This document shows, piece after piece, positions 51,701-63,659 of a DNA stretch of 64,000 nucleotides (positions are counted from its first letter, which is position 1; each line of letters opens with the position of its first letter). This stretch comes from Nemopilema nomurai. Its lineage: Eukaryota > Cnidaria > Scyphozoa > Rhizostomeae > Rhizostomatidae. The translations under genes were made by a program, and so were the position numbers. The DNA lies in contig ML133429.1 in the NCBI GenBank assembly GCA_003864495.1, forward strand, positions 1 to 64,000, given 5' to 3'. The notes beneath the pieces are model-generated. The model had not been told where the DNA came from and did no database searches. It worked only from the letters and a program-made list of their open reading frames with translations.

Positions 51701-54700
51701 CCGTATGTTTTCAGGCTTAATCACGGAAAACCACGCACATTTCTTTTGCGAAAACTAAATAACCGTGACTGTATCTACTTAAAGATGGAAAACTTTGCAT
51801 TGTTACAAGAATAGCAATCCCCTATTACGTTGCTTTACTTCAAATGGTCTGAGTCGGAGACTGATCGAAACATTTATGGGCCCATAAAGGAAGGGAAGAT
51901 GAGTCCACCCCTCTTATTTACCCTATGGAAATAATGGAACCGATAAGCTACACTATGGAACCGATAAGCTAAACTGATCTTTATGCCCCCTGATGTATGC
52001 ACCCCTGATGTATGTGCCCCCATACCCTAGCCCCACAGATCTGTTTATTAATCTGGTCCTGGTCTAACTGAGAGTGCAGAAACTTTGATTCAGCAAAAAT
52101 GGAATACGTAAATAGAATTTAAAACAAGAGACAAGATAAAATGTGAGTCTACCTTAGTAAATGCAGCAACGTTCCGTGTGGGATGAACTCTTCGACGATA
52201 TAAATATTATCCTCTGTTATGCACCAACCCACAAGACCAACAACATTTGGATGACGCGACAACGCTTTCAATACATTCAATTCATCTAGCATCATCTTTC
52301 TCTTATCCAATCCCGCGTCATCCTTCAACATCTTGACAGCAATTTCCCTAGAGGGGGCACCAGCTTCGTCCAGGGTACCTCTCACAACCACCCCAAACAT
52401 ACCTGACCCACAGACTTTATCTAAGTTCATGTCTTCGTATGCAAGTAGCTTTCCTATAGAAAAATGAACCTTTACTATAGACCTTTAAAGAGCGGCGATT
52501 TAGCGGAATGGAGACGTTGAGCAAATTTCCTTGGGGCCAATTATAAAAGAGAATAAAACAGATTCTCAAACTGTATCAGATGGCAAAACCCTAATCTTAA
52601 TGGTTCTTCGGTTGTATTGACCTTTGAAATATCAAATGAACAAGTCATTACCAGCTTCATTGCTACGGATGAGTACAGTAGCACAGTGGTTGGCAATCTA
52701 GACTACAAATAAAAAATTAGAGTGGCGGCTTATTGAATGCAATGCAGGCCTTCAATTCCAAAATGATGGCAATTTTGCTAGACAGAGTCCCGCTGCGGTA
52801 CACATTTCCCAAACATGGCTTTGCTTACCTTGACCGATCGGTAAGATTGTAGCATACTCTGGCTCACACTTCTCTCCGTTGCTGTAGTTGTTTGCATTTG
52901 TAGGCAACGTCTGCCTCTTTATAGACATCCTCTCACGCGCCTTCCTAATGGTTTCCACCGAAGGAGCCGCGGGGGCTGCGTAAGGCGGCATATACAATGG
53001 CTCGTTTATGAGCTGCTTCTGATCACTGTCCTCTGTGCCTTCATCAGTATCTGCACCCTTGCGATGGTAAATGATGCTTGAGTGCGTAAGACTTGGCTCT
53101 CGATCAAAATGGCGGCGGCGTTTGGAAACGAGGCACACGACACCAATGCTAACGAGAATCACTATGAGGCCTTCGAAGAAAATGCGATCAGATTTTGGGT
53201 GCTTACGTCACTGAAGTAAACACGGAGGTATTTTGTGGTGGTTGGCGATAACGGAAATTGAAATAGACAAAACTGGCCACTGAGATTATTTCAAAACTTT
53301 TAAAACTAGATTAAGTAGTATCAAATGACACCTTTAAGATAATAAATGGTTAGAACAAATAGGGCTGGATCACGTGACTACCGATGACGCATAAATAAAA
53401 CAAATAGTGTTCTCGGCGTTCGATTCCTAGAAAACAAACCAGATCAATAGTGTTTTCTGAGAAGAAGATATTTGAAATTCTTTAAAGACCAATATTTTTC
53501 GCGTCTGGTTATCACTGTTAATGGAAGTTCCACTGATCACCCCTTCCATGTGGTCAAATTGAAAAAAGCCAGGGAGGCATTTAATAAACGTGAAGTCGGT
53601 AGTGACTTGCACTTTGGCGTCTGGATTCGCCTACACCCACTGAAGTAAAGGTCAACAAATCAGGAGTAAGAGGTTACGTCATTACCGATCTTCGCCACAC
53701 ACCTTTCTAGCTATGGCGATTGTAATATTGAAGCGCTCACCTGTTACACAGCTAATAATAATTATAACAGTATTCGTAGATTCTTTCCCCTCCTGGGTCT
53801 TTTTCTCTTTCCCGCTCATGACATCATCGCTTTTAGCCTTGACTGTAATAATTTCGGAGTCAATACCGAATGAATTCCTCCCAGTACAGTTGTACGTTCG
53901 GACGCCCTGCGCAGACTGGATCAAATAGCCAAAAGGCGTGTTGTGCTGCACGTGACTTGCACCTGGCCGAACGTAGTTCTTTGCTAAGACTTCACTACTG
54001 CTTAGCCACCAAATCGTCGGCGGGGGGAATCCCCGTACTTCGCATATAATCTCCAGCGAACTACCAGCCGCCACAGTAACCTCGTCGCTCCTTGTGTTAT
54101 GATGATTCCGGCTTCATCTCAACGGCAACTATGGCCTAAAGGAAAATCGAGAAAACTTCCTTTGAACCCTGCTACCAAGCAAAAGTCTTTTAGGAATTTT
54201 TGGCCTCAGGCACGTCGAAGTCAAAGTTCATTCTACAGAAGGCCGCAACTCTAAACCCCCTTTCTTATCACTCTCTCTTACCCCTCTCTCTAACCCCTCT
54301 CTTTTACCCCTCTCTCCAACCCCTCTCTCTTACCCCTCCCTCTTACCTCTCTCTTATACCCCTCTCTCTTACCCATTTCTTACATTTTTTCTTACCCCTC
54401 TCTCTTACCCTTCTCTCTAGCCCCTCTCTCTTACCCCTCTCTCCAACCCCTCTTTCTTACCCCCTCTCTTACCCCTTTCTCTTACCCCTCGCTGTTACCC
54501 TTTAGTTTTAGGATATCTCCGGTCATCGTGTTAAAACAAAAAGGTGTCGTCTAGATTTGCGGCCAATTATGAAATAGCCTCCGGTTCACTTTACTTACTG
54601 TAGCTGTCAACGTGTCCCTGATATTGTTCACCATGACAACGTACAATCCATTGTCTTCAACTCTGGCGGCTGACACTTCGTAGATTGTGGTGACCAGGGA

Positions 54701-57700
54701 TCCAGTCTAAAGAAGAATGAAATAACTGAATAAATAACACCCTGGAAACAATTGTAACTGTATGTCGCACACCTATGCAAAGTTTGGAAGCTATGCTATG
54801 TAAGTATGGCCTATGAAAGACTTCGGAAACACTTTTGGTTGAAAGAGCCATCTTCTCTCTTTGCAAGGTTGCTATTAACTTTGGAAAAAATATAACAACC
54901 CATTTGTTTTTTTGCAATAATCGTTTAGACATGGCTACCAAGAACTAAAACATACCGCATTGGCGGAAAATGGGCAAAAATCGAATTAGTGACAGCGTTG
55001 AATCCAAAAATGCACCTTAGTTATTGCTCGACTGGAGAAGATGCTAGCGTCTTTTCATCACGTCAATTCTTAAAATCACAGTAGAGATTGATCAAAAGAC
55101 TACAGATAAAAATTCTACATAGGTATCCGTGTGTTGGCAAAGTTCTGGTAATTCATAGCAATTCAGCCATTCCCATACGAGTGCATTGCTATTCAGTTCC
55201 CAAAATCATCACTTGTTGTCGAAAGCTTCTTACCTTTACCCAATTTGCATCCCTCTTAACAACTTGGTTATTTCGGAGCCAAGAGATCTTCAAATCAAGA
55301 TCACTGCCATAAAACGACGCAACCAGCTTAAACCTCTGGCCAGCCTTCAGTGTAACATTGTTTGGCCTAGACTTCCACGATGGGTTTTCCACAACACTAA
55401 CGATGACTTCAGTTTTAGTTGAACCAACTCGATTTTCAGCCTTGCAAATGTATATGCCACCATGTTTCGGAAGTGCATAGGTGAAAACGAGCTTTTGTCT
55501 CTCCATCTGGGGAACAGGAAATAAGAACAACTTAAAAAGAAAGAACAGTTTATTGCGCTACGAGATCCTTATATCTAAAATCACACCTTACAGTTGTTGG
55601 CATCCAAAATGTAAGAAAAATAGGGCCATTTATCGTTCATTGATAGGAGGGGATGATGGCCTCTTTAACCCCCCCCCCCTTCCTGGCGCTCCTGTTACTG
55701 AGAGTTGCTAAACTCGTCACTGACTATCTATTAAACGTATCTCTCCCCCCCCCCCCCCACAAACTATGCAGGAGAAGGGATTGATCTAGGCTGATCACTT
55801 TATACTAAAATGAGCCAACGAAAATGAAATTGAGGAAGTAGAGAATGCGGGAAAATAACCGACCCGAGTGAGGCTCGTACTCAGGGCCCTGACTTATACG
55901 TCAGTGCTCTACCAACACAAAGTCAGGTCGTGAGTTCTAGCCTCATGTCGGCTTCTCTCTGTGTGGAAAAATAATCCTATTGCTGAAAATCCGGTAATCC
56001 TGTTGCTGAAAATGAAATTGTTTTTGGTCAGCGATAGGGGACTCTCCCCCAAATATGGAGGGAGATGGAGAGGTTGAGCACTCTCGTAAGATCAAACAAT
56101 TTGACATTTTGGACTAAATTTCACAAAAATTCATCAGTTTCTGATGCTTATTAACCGCCAGTGAACAATGTTGATAATGATCTTCATAGTGCCTTAGTCA
56201 GAGGTAAAAGCCTCCGAATGAATCCTATAATTTCACTGTTTGCCATTGGTCAAGAATCATTTATTTGATAGAAATAAAGGACGTAATCCAGTTTCACACA
56301 ATTACGGCAAACAATTACGTGACGAACAATTTTCGGGAACTAAACATGGTAACGCTCCTTTCCCAAACTGCAACACCTATATCCATCGACGAAAAGCTAG
56401 CTTTTGATGATTAATCACTGCAGCACCAGTTGCAAAAATTTAGGGGAATCGTAGCTTTGAGTATTACACGCTTTTTTATAAGGAACCTACCTCAAGGCCT
56501 AGTTCCAAAAGTTCCTTATTCGTAGACCTCAAGTCATCAGATTCTAGTACCAAAGGTTCCTTAAAAGTTCCTTAATTTTCACTGTACATCAATAAGAATT
56601 AGCACTTAATAGAGAGAGGCGAAATAGCATACGCGGAAACTACTCAATAAAGCACTCGACACATGAATAGCAAACAATCTATGCGAGTATTGGTTGCAAA
56701 TGAATGGAACGGGCTTTTAGCTCTTGATGCTTGCAGTTATAAAAAGTTTTCAAATCGAAAAGTTCCTTAGTGATTTCGTTTTTAGTAGTATAAGTTATTT
56801 AGATATTTTGGCCTTCTACATGTAGGTTCTCATAAAGTGGTTTCTTATAAAAAGCGTGTATTCCTAAACTTTCATACCAAGTCTCCTACCAACATTTTAG
56901 CCATCATGCTGTTCGAATCAGTTAGACTCTGGGGTTTGTTCAATTGTCATTCATTTGGAATTCTAAAGATTAAGCTTTAATTGCACTTTGCTGTGAATAG
57001 GACTAAACAGTTCAAAAATATTAAAAAATGGCCAGACAAGCTCTCAAAGTCACTGGGTTTTGAAGAACAGCCTTGGAGTAGGAAGGGGACAAAACAAGTT
57101 CCTTAGCCATATTGTATTTTATATTCTTATAAAATTCTGGTTACAATCTATCACCCTACAAAATAAATAATTAAAGCATGTGCTGCTATGCAGCTTAACC
57201 AGTTGGAAAGCTGGTACACTTTCATTTATATATAGTTGTCATTTTGTACCATTAAAAAGATGACCAAAAATTTGGTAGCAAATTAAGAGAAAATGAATGT
57301 TCTGATGTAAAAGCCATTTTCTCGTTGAGTGATAAAAAGCAGTTTCTATTTTTGTTCTAATCATCAAGAATAAAAACCTGAGATGGTTTTTTAAACTTTA
57401 ATTTTATTTGCTGAAATGAAATTGAATGCCTCAGATAGGGAGCATCATATTAAAAAGATGAATTAAAGGGATAAAATGATTTTATTCTACTAGTCACAAT
57501 TGCATAGCACAGGTATTTGTAACATGAACAATTAAAATCAGTTTACAAAATGTTTTCTTGGAATAATCAAAGCATTATCATCTTGATAGCATTCTGATAG
57601 TTTTATCCATACAAGTGCAGACACCATACAACATCAAATGTTTGGGATTAATCATAGATAAAAAAGGGGGAAGAAGTTACAGAATAGTTCTGTATTAATG

Positions 57701-59422
57701 CATATTAGAGGGGAAATGCCTAAGTTAGCCATTGCATCAAAAGTTTGCAAGAAAACGCCACAACAAACAAAATGAAGGGATTTGGTTTCTGAACAAAGAA
57801 ACTTACCAAAACATGATTGTCAATATCTGATGTTTTTGTATTCGTACAAGAGAAGACAACATCAGTTGGTATTGCATCAACTCTACATTCCATTCTGTAT
57901 TCTTGTCCTCTGTACAATGTTAGTCTACTTGGAGGATAATTTGGCAAGAACCTTGGTTTATAATTTGCAAAAACTTTTACTGTCATTGTATGGTTATCTC
58001 CTCTACCCATAATATTGCTTGCTTCACATGTATAGTTTCCAGAATCTGATTGAGCTATCTTCAGGAAGCACAGCCTACCATTGGTGGCATTATGTGGGCT
58101 GCTCCACTGTGCAAAACTGGAAAGAGGAAATAATTCACTTTTCACAAAGCAGATTTGGTACAAAAAACTTGAAAATATAGTTGCATTATCATTCAAATGC
58201 TTCTTACTTCCAACATCTCAGAGTATAAACAAAAATGCCATAGCTGAGTAAAAGAGAGCTTCTTGAGTTCCCTCTGCAACTATTCTCTAGAGCTAGAGCA
58301 ATTGATAACTAATTGACAAATCATGTTACAACGGTCTTTCAAAACAATGCAATGCTACAAGCAATCTACATCTAAATACAAGACTATATTATATTATGTA
58401 GAAATTTTTATTACAGCCTCTTGAATATGTTGAATTTGACAGTTACAAAGCTTGTTCAAGAAAAAGTTTTTCATTAGACTAGCTTTGTCCTATGCCTCTG
58501 GGAGTTATAGTCTAGTCTTTATACAGCTTTCTGTACATTGGTGCAATTGCATATAATTGCACGTCTTGGCACCAGAAGAACTGTGATTCGTTCCACCCCT
58601 TCCATTCTATTCCCAACATTGCGTGATTAAGTGTATGTTTTTAAGTCAGCTTGGATCCAATCTGGTAGTTATTTGTGATAATTCAAATAGCTTGTACATT
58701 ATCAACAAAGTGAACTATCATGTAACCAGAATCTCTTCAAAAATAAATTCCTTAACAGATTATCAAGTTTTGAAAATAACAAAGCTTGGCAAGATAAAGA
58801 AATGAAACAATTATTTTGATAATCGAGCTTTTGATTCAGAAGTTCACGAAACTCTATGCTTTGCTCTTATTACAATTATCTCACAAGGGTAAATTGTTTC
58901 ATACAAATTACCCTCGCTTTACTTTCTATGCAAACACTTTAAAAGGTTCAGTAAAATTCGACTGGCCTCTGACCCAAATGGTATATGAAGTCTTCATTTT
59001 GCTATGTGCAGGAATATTATTGAAGATGGATTGATTTTCTCGGTTTATCTTTCAGACTTTAGGCAAACATGGCTTGTCAAGGAGGATAATCTATTAAAGG
59101 GGTGATTGGGTGTTGAAGAAAATAAACCATCCGCGACAGTAGGCAAACTGTAAACTCCCGCTGTTAGGGATGTCAAATAAAACAAATAAATCGTCCTTAC
59201 AACTTACCTTTTCCCTCTGTCACTTTTTGATATGGGAACACGATTCTTGAACCATGTCATATTTACTGCATATGGTGAACTAAACTTGCAAAATAAACAT
59301 TTCCGCTCGTTTTCATATGCCTTCATGGGTTGGCCACTCTTCACATACTTTGGGACTAATTGACATAATGCTGAGTTAAGAAACCAGAGTAACTGGACGA
59401 AGTACAAAAACTTTGAAGGCAT
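48784..59422 (-). CDS. Receptor tyrosine kinase, FGFR-like, four Ig domains; 11 coding exons with one apparent frameshift
   Basis: Exons in order: 59422-59208, 58116-57807, 55506-55234, 54706-54599, 54135-53741, 53170-52829, 52453-52153, 51500-51190, 50540-50317, 49540-49420, 48818-48784. All have GT..AG sites and matching phases except exon 5, which has one base too many (395 nt where 394 fits); allowing for it the sum is 2634 nt, 877 residues. There is a signal peptide ([20 protein letters not shown]) and Ig-like domains with markers such as [27 protein letters not shown] and [11 protein letters not shown] transmembrane helix spans exons 5-6 and ends SKRRRHF. The kinase runs from about 558 to 825: CGSGMFG, AVKML (Lys588), HRDLAARN (Asp695), DFG (Asp713), [10 protein letters not shown] and [12 protein letters not shown]. 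There is almost no kinase insert. The activation loop [14 protein letters not shown] resembles FGFR, with one Tyr instead of two. It should signal from the cell surface; the ligand is unknown. Confidence 0.87.
48935..49290. repeat. Interspersed repeat, copy 2
   Basis: Same family and orientation as 26870-27245, with the same order of blocks. It lies in the last intron of the receptor kinase gene. Confidence 0.7.
49611..49996. repeat. Perfect tandem duplication of 193 bp
   Basis: 49611-49803 and 49804-49996 read the same base for base, each starting AATTGTGGTAATAGG and ending AATAACAGTCC. It lies in the intron between kinase exons 50540-50317 and 49540-49420. Perfect identity means a recent event or an assembly duplicate. 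Confidence 0.92.
50170..50346. repeat. Partial copy of the 3' end of a kinase exon with its donor site
   Basis: About 38 bp at 50170-50209 repeats 50307-50346 with three or so differences. The copied piece covers the last 30 bases of exon 50540-50317 and its splice donor, leaving a decoy donor inside the following intron. Confidence 0.75.
50846..51163. repeat. 45-bp minisatellite, seven units
   Basis: The start TGGAAA recurs at 50847, 50892, 50937, 50982, 51027 (as TGAAAA), 51072 and 51117, exactly 45 bp apart. A typical unit contains GGATTCAAATAACGATTCAT. It is in the intron between the two C-lobe kinase exons. As 45 is a multiple of three, frames on both strands stay open, which does not mean they are coding. 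Confidence 0.93.
54245..54505. repeat. CT-rich minisatellite (CCCCTCTCTCTTA type)
   Basis: About 18 variants of a 13-14 bp unit such as CCCCTCTCTCTTA, in the receptor kinase intron between exons 54706-54599 and 54135-53741. It is pyrimidine-rich on the plus strand, so purine-rich in the transcript. Confidence 0.85.
55856..55955. repeat. tRNA-like fold-back, possible tRNA-derived SINE remnant
   Basis: On the minus strand TTGGTAGAGCACTGAC resembles a tRNA A box with D-loop, and GAGTACGAGCCTCACTCGGG resembles a B box with T stem. On the plus strand GTCGTGAGTTCTAGCCTC also resembles a B box. The two tRNA-like halves in opposite orientation suggest a rearranged SINE or tRNA pseudogene, not a working tRNA. 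It lies in an intron of the receptor kinase. Confidence 0.35.
56467..56858. mobile_element. TIR element of the CACGC...GCGTG family, copy B (392 bp)
   Basis: Left end CACGCTTTTTTATAAGGAAC, right end TTTCTTATAAAAAGCGTG, with TA on both sides as a likely target duplication. Collinear with 6768-7175. No transposase frame. It lies in the receptor kinase intron between exons 58116-57807 and 55506-55234. Confidence 0.87.
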
Positions 59423-59663
59423 ATTTGCTTCTTCGTGTACTCCTTATCATATTAACGTCTTGATCTACTAATTTTGTAATCCATCAATTATCATTGCCTA
59501 AACAACTACTCGTGATTTCGAAAGTGAAACCCCGAGCCTCGCTTCCGAGAAACAGGAAGCAAAATCTAGCGTAGGGTGCGGCTCGAAATGCGTCACTTCT
59601 TGTTGTTGGCGGGGGCGTGACGAAGGCGACCACAATTAAACCACGGGGGTTGCAAATACTGAG

Positions 59664-60312
59664 TAAAGCCCCGGCAAAACGACTGGACATTTGCACTGGT
59701 CATGCACTGAACATTGCTCACTTGTTCAGTGTGTGGACATTCAGAAAATTTTGGTGGTGGCAAAACGACTGAACATTGTCCAGTGAACTTTTACACTGTG
59801 GAAGAATGCGCGTGGGAAAACTAGCTACAAAACCTGCCAGGCTCGTAAAAATCGCCGTACTCGTGCTCTCTGCCATCGCTTTCATCATCGGAATTAAAGT
59901 TAATATCTTCAAAAGACTCGTCGTTACCAATGAAATGCCTGTTCCTGCTTTTCGTCGAATTGAAGTTTAAAGTTGATTCCATTTCTTCCCACGGTGTTTA
60001 AAGCTGGTTGAAGATTTGAATAATGGAAATAAATTTCTCGCCAAATCCAATCCATTACATTCATTGCGCGTGCGCGAACTGGACAATGTTCAGTAGAATG
60101 GCAAAACGACTAAACATTTGTCTACAACATCTATGAACAAAAGAATTTTAATCCTGTCCACTGAACATTTTTGATTACCTTCAAAATCGACTGAACAACA
60201 CTCAACATCACTGAACGAGACTGGACAAGGTGGCAAAACGACGCAACATTTACGCTGGACATTTGTCCAGTGCATGTTCAGTGAAAATGTCCAGTCGTTT
60301 TGCCGGGGCTTA
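59664..60312. mobile_element. TIR element of about 649 bp with internal repeats of its own end
   Basis: The left end AGCCCCGGCAAAACGACTGG and the right end CCAGTCGTTTTGCCGGGGCT are perfect inverted repeats over about 26 bp, with TA at both edges. The core GGCAAAACGACTGAACATT recurs near 59759, 60099 and 60231 inside. A minus-strand acidic frame near 59940-59820 (GNDESFEDINFNSDDES) may be a leftover of a transposon protein. It lies just upstream of the receptor kinase start. Confidence 0.85.
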
Positions 60313-62358
60313 ACCGTTTACCATTCAAGAACTTGCGTGAAACAACCGAAATAATAAACTTTACTGTTTTCAAGTACTGGAGTGTGGGCTTTGATATATA
60401 CCCTAACGTAGCCTTTGATATTTTCTTTTGCATTCGTTGTATTATAAGGTCAGAACCGTAAACTCCATTTTCTACGCTTCACGTGTATCGTTTCCGAAAA
60501 GATAGTTCACGAGTCATTGATTGGCTCTATTGCGGTTCTACCACTGACAGACATTTCATAGTATTCCAGCAAATCTACTACGAAATTATCATTCATAGTT
60601 CATTACATCAATTGTATGAATGATTTTAGTTGGTAATGAAAAAGGCTTTAGATAAAAAACAGATAAAACACAAATTGAATTGGTTTTCGAACTCCATTGA
60701 ACATAAGAAGAATCAATTTCCCTACTCTCAACACCGAAAAGAAATGGGATACAATCTATATACAATTGATACTAGAAAAACTTCACGAATAACAAAATTT
60801 CCTATTTCCAACCAATAAAGAATAACTCTGGAAAGCAAGTACCTTTTAAAACGGAGAAGCGTATTGAAAGGACATTATTTATAATGGGGTAAGTTTCCCA
60901 AACAATTAACCATACGTTCCTATCAGAATTTTCATAAATATTCTATCAGAGTGGAAACTGCAAAAATAATTTAATTATCTATTCCAAACATTTTAGTAAG
61001 TATCTTTTCTGACGTATTATCTCATGTCTATCTGTATTTATACCTTTTTACTGGTGAAGCTCTTAATTTTTCATGCTCATTGACAAAGTGACAATATTTT
61101 CAAATGAAGATCTCCACTGAGAAAACGATTGAAGTTACTATTTATTCGTGTGTCAATAGCTATTCTGTTAACAATGTCTCTTCCTGTAGTTCAGAGAACC
61201 AATATTCATAGCAGGATCTAAGCTTCGCCTTCGTACGATTAATTTGATTCTACAACATTGTACGATTAGAGATAACTGCACATATATCAAATTAGTGATC
61301 TGAAAACGAGAGGGGTAGGTACCATCATTTCCTTGATCAAGCCAAACACATTGGCAGATTACACGCGGGACATATGCGTAACATGAGGGTTTGCATGCGG
61401 GACAATAATGACTATATGTATTGGGGCTGTTGATTTTGGACACAAACGGTAACATTGACATTACTCAAAGACATTTCTCGAAAATATTATCTGATTCTAA
61501 AGAATCTATTGCTGTAGAAGAAAGCAAGGGAATTGCTGCCAGAAAATCAGCTCCAAGCGACTTGCTTAAGCCAATTCTAAACTGTCTGAACTCCCACAGA
61601 TACTGTCATTTCAGAAATTGCATGATTGGACATTCAAACATGAAGACGCCTAGCATTGGCGTAATCCTGAAAGGAATCCTTAACCTTCCTCCACGATAAA
61701 AGGAACCTGAAAAAAAAGTTGTAATGCGGTCAAAGATAAATTCAGGTAAAATCTTATCTATAGTTTAAGCATTTGAAGACTACGCATTTTTACATAAGAA
61801 TAAAGTCTATTAGAATATTGGGGCTCAAAATTGCTAAAAATAAGAATAACGTAAAAATAATGAAAGGCACCAAATGAAAAAAAGAAAATAATTATTCAGA
61901 TGATTGCGAGGAATACATCAGCATACATTAGCATATATTAGCATACATTAGCATTCATGAGATTTACGGGATTGTAATAATGCTTCTGGAATGGGATCGT
62001 ACTTGTATTATCAGATTTTGCAGTTTATTATCACATTTTTTGTTCTATTTTTCCTGTTGAGACAAATGATGAAGCAACACAAGAAAACATATTTATAAGT
62101 TTTCTTTTGTCTTATGGCGAATTTACATCTTGTCTTGGGCAAGAATAATTTTAGAAAAATCTTAGGCTAGAATCGGAAATTCTAAATAATATTGAGGCGC
62201 GGCAAGAAATTAGGTACTTTTAGAAAAGAAGTGTGTTTGTGGAAGTGAGTAGGCACCGAAAACTCACGAACGTAAAATCGAACAATTACATTAGCGATTG
62301 ACGAATGCAAACTAAATACTGTTGATACAAACTTACAAGTACGCGTGCATTGTTAAAT
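60313..62358. other. Intergenic, 3' side of the NRBP-like gene
   Basis: AT-rich. The right part should be the 3' UTR of the NRBP-like gene. A 92-codon plus-strand frame at 61421-61699 has no recognised motif. Nothing else was identified. Confidence 0.4.
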
Positions 62359-63659
62359 TCACCATTGCAGGTTCTCGCCGATAAGCTCTGAAACTTTACT
62401 TCGATCGCCCTAGAAAAACACGACACACATTACAGCAAAGCTAATTGCTAAGAAAAACCCGCTTTCCGTTTCCACAAATGATGACACTCCCAGGCTAACA
62501 GCTACAATGCATGCAAAAATTGTTGGACCACTAACGACAATTCTTTGACTCGCGTTCATCCACCCCCCTCCCCCTATGAACAATGTTGTCTTGCTGCCAA
62601 ACGAAGCGTCATTTTTGCGCCTTACTATCTATATTCCCCAGATTAACTAGATGTTCTTCTTTGCTTCCATTGTAGCCTGCCTGTGTCTAGAGTTTACACT
62701 AGAAAAGCAAGCCATCTTGACCATAACAGAACACAACTAAAAAAATCATTCTATAAGACTAAAACAACAACAACAACAGAAGCTTAGAAGGGGCCCTTAC
62801 TTGTGACTAGCATAAATACTACAGTTACCAACATCATTTTTGGGGGGAGGGGGTGAGGGGGGTTAACAGCCATTGGAGCATCAAATAAATGAAAAACGCA
62901 AAAGCAGTTTAAGACGATTCATGTCGACCAAGGAAAGAATTGATGCAATGGCAGGCAATTATGTTTATTGTGTTAAACATTGTCCTTTTCAACGAGATGA
63001 AGATATTTCCACGCATTTCTCTCCATGGTTGTTAAGAAAAGAAGCAAAGTCGAATTATTTAAATTGCAATACTTGGCAGTTACCAGATAAACAAGATAAC
63101 AGAAAACGACAGAACTCACTCCATTGATGAATCCGTATCTAACCAACTCGTCTGCTAACTCTTCTGATTTTTCACCGAATTGCACTTCACAAGTGAGCTG
63201 ACGATTCATCCTATCTTCGAATTTCAATAAAAGTGTCATCTACAAAAGAAAAGCAAGATTTGCTAAAGAAAACGTTCAGCTCCATCATTATTATTATTAT
63301 GACAGAGTAGACAGTTAAATTGTTCAAGTCGGGTCTTTAAAGGGAGACAAGGATACAATAAAACTGGATCACTTCAAAATGCGTGCTAAAAGGGGATGGG
63401 AACAGACTCCTCGAGAAAGGGGCCCCTATGCGATAGGGCTTATTAATACGACATTAGTTTTGTTAATGAGAGCATTTGTTGATTGAAGAGACTCTTGGAC
63501 CATACTTCTTGGTAGTGCCAACTATGGTGGTGATGATTATGATGATGATTATGATGATGATTAATATGCGGGTGGTGGTAATTATGATGATAATAAAATA
63601 GCCACCTGTTTCGTAGCAGCTTCTTCTGAGGACACGATGCTGCATTGCATATTGACCAC
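62359..63659 (-). CDS. NRBP1: Nuclear receptor-binding protein (NRBP-type pseudokinase), last three coding exons
   Basis: Exons in order are 63659-63606 (18 codons), 63239-63120 (40 codons) and 62409-62359 (16 codons and stop), all in phase 0 with GT..AG sites. The 74 residues read VVNMQCSIVSSEEAATKQ, then LLLKFEDRMNRQLTCEV with ELADELVRYGFING, then GDRSKVSELIGENLQW. This matches the conserved C-terminal region of NRBP1 and NRBP2 (MQCN-x-E, LLL-x-EDR-x-x-RQLT, LVHYGF-x-x-x-DR). NRBPs are WNK-related pseudokinases that act as adaptors in trafficking and in ubiquitin-ligase substrate recognition. The kinase-like part and the start lie beyond the right edge, so NRBP1 and NRBP2 cannot be told apart; animals outside vertebrates usually have one. 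The C-terminus is shorter than in human. Confidence 0.8.
63518..63600. repeat. GAT/ATT microsatellite
   Basis: Interrupted GATGATTAT units in the NRBP intron between exons 63659-63606 and 63239-63120. Confidence 0.85.

Noticed and set aside
54200..54505. 101-codon Leu/Ser/Pro-rich plus-strand frame
   Set aside because: Produced by the CT-rich minisatellite in an intron.
61421..61699. 92-codon plus-strand frame
   Set aside because: No motif, no splice partners; lies in the 3' region of the NRBP-like gene on the other strand.
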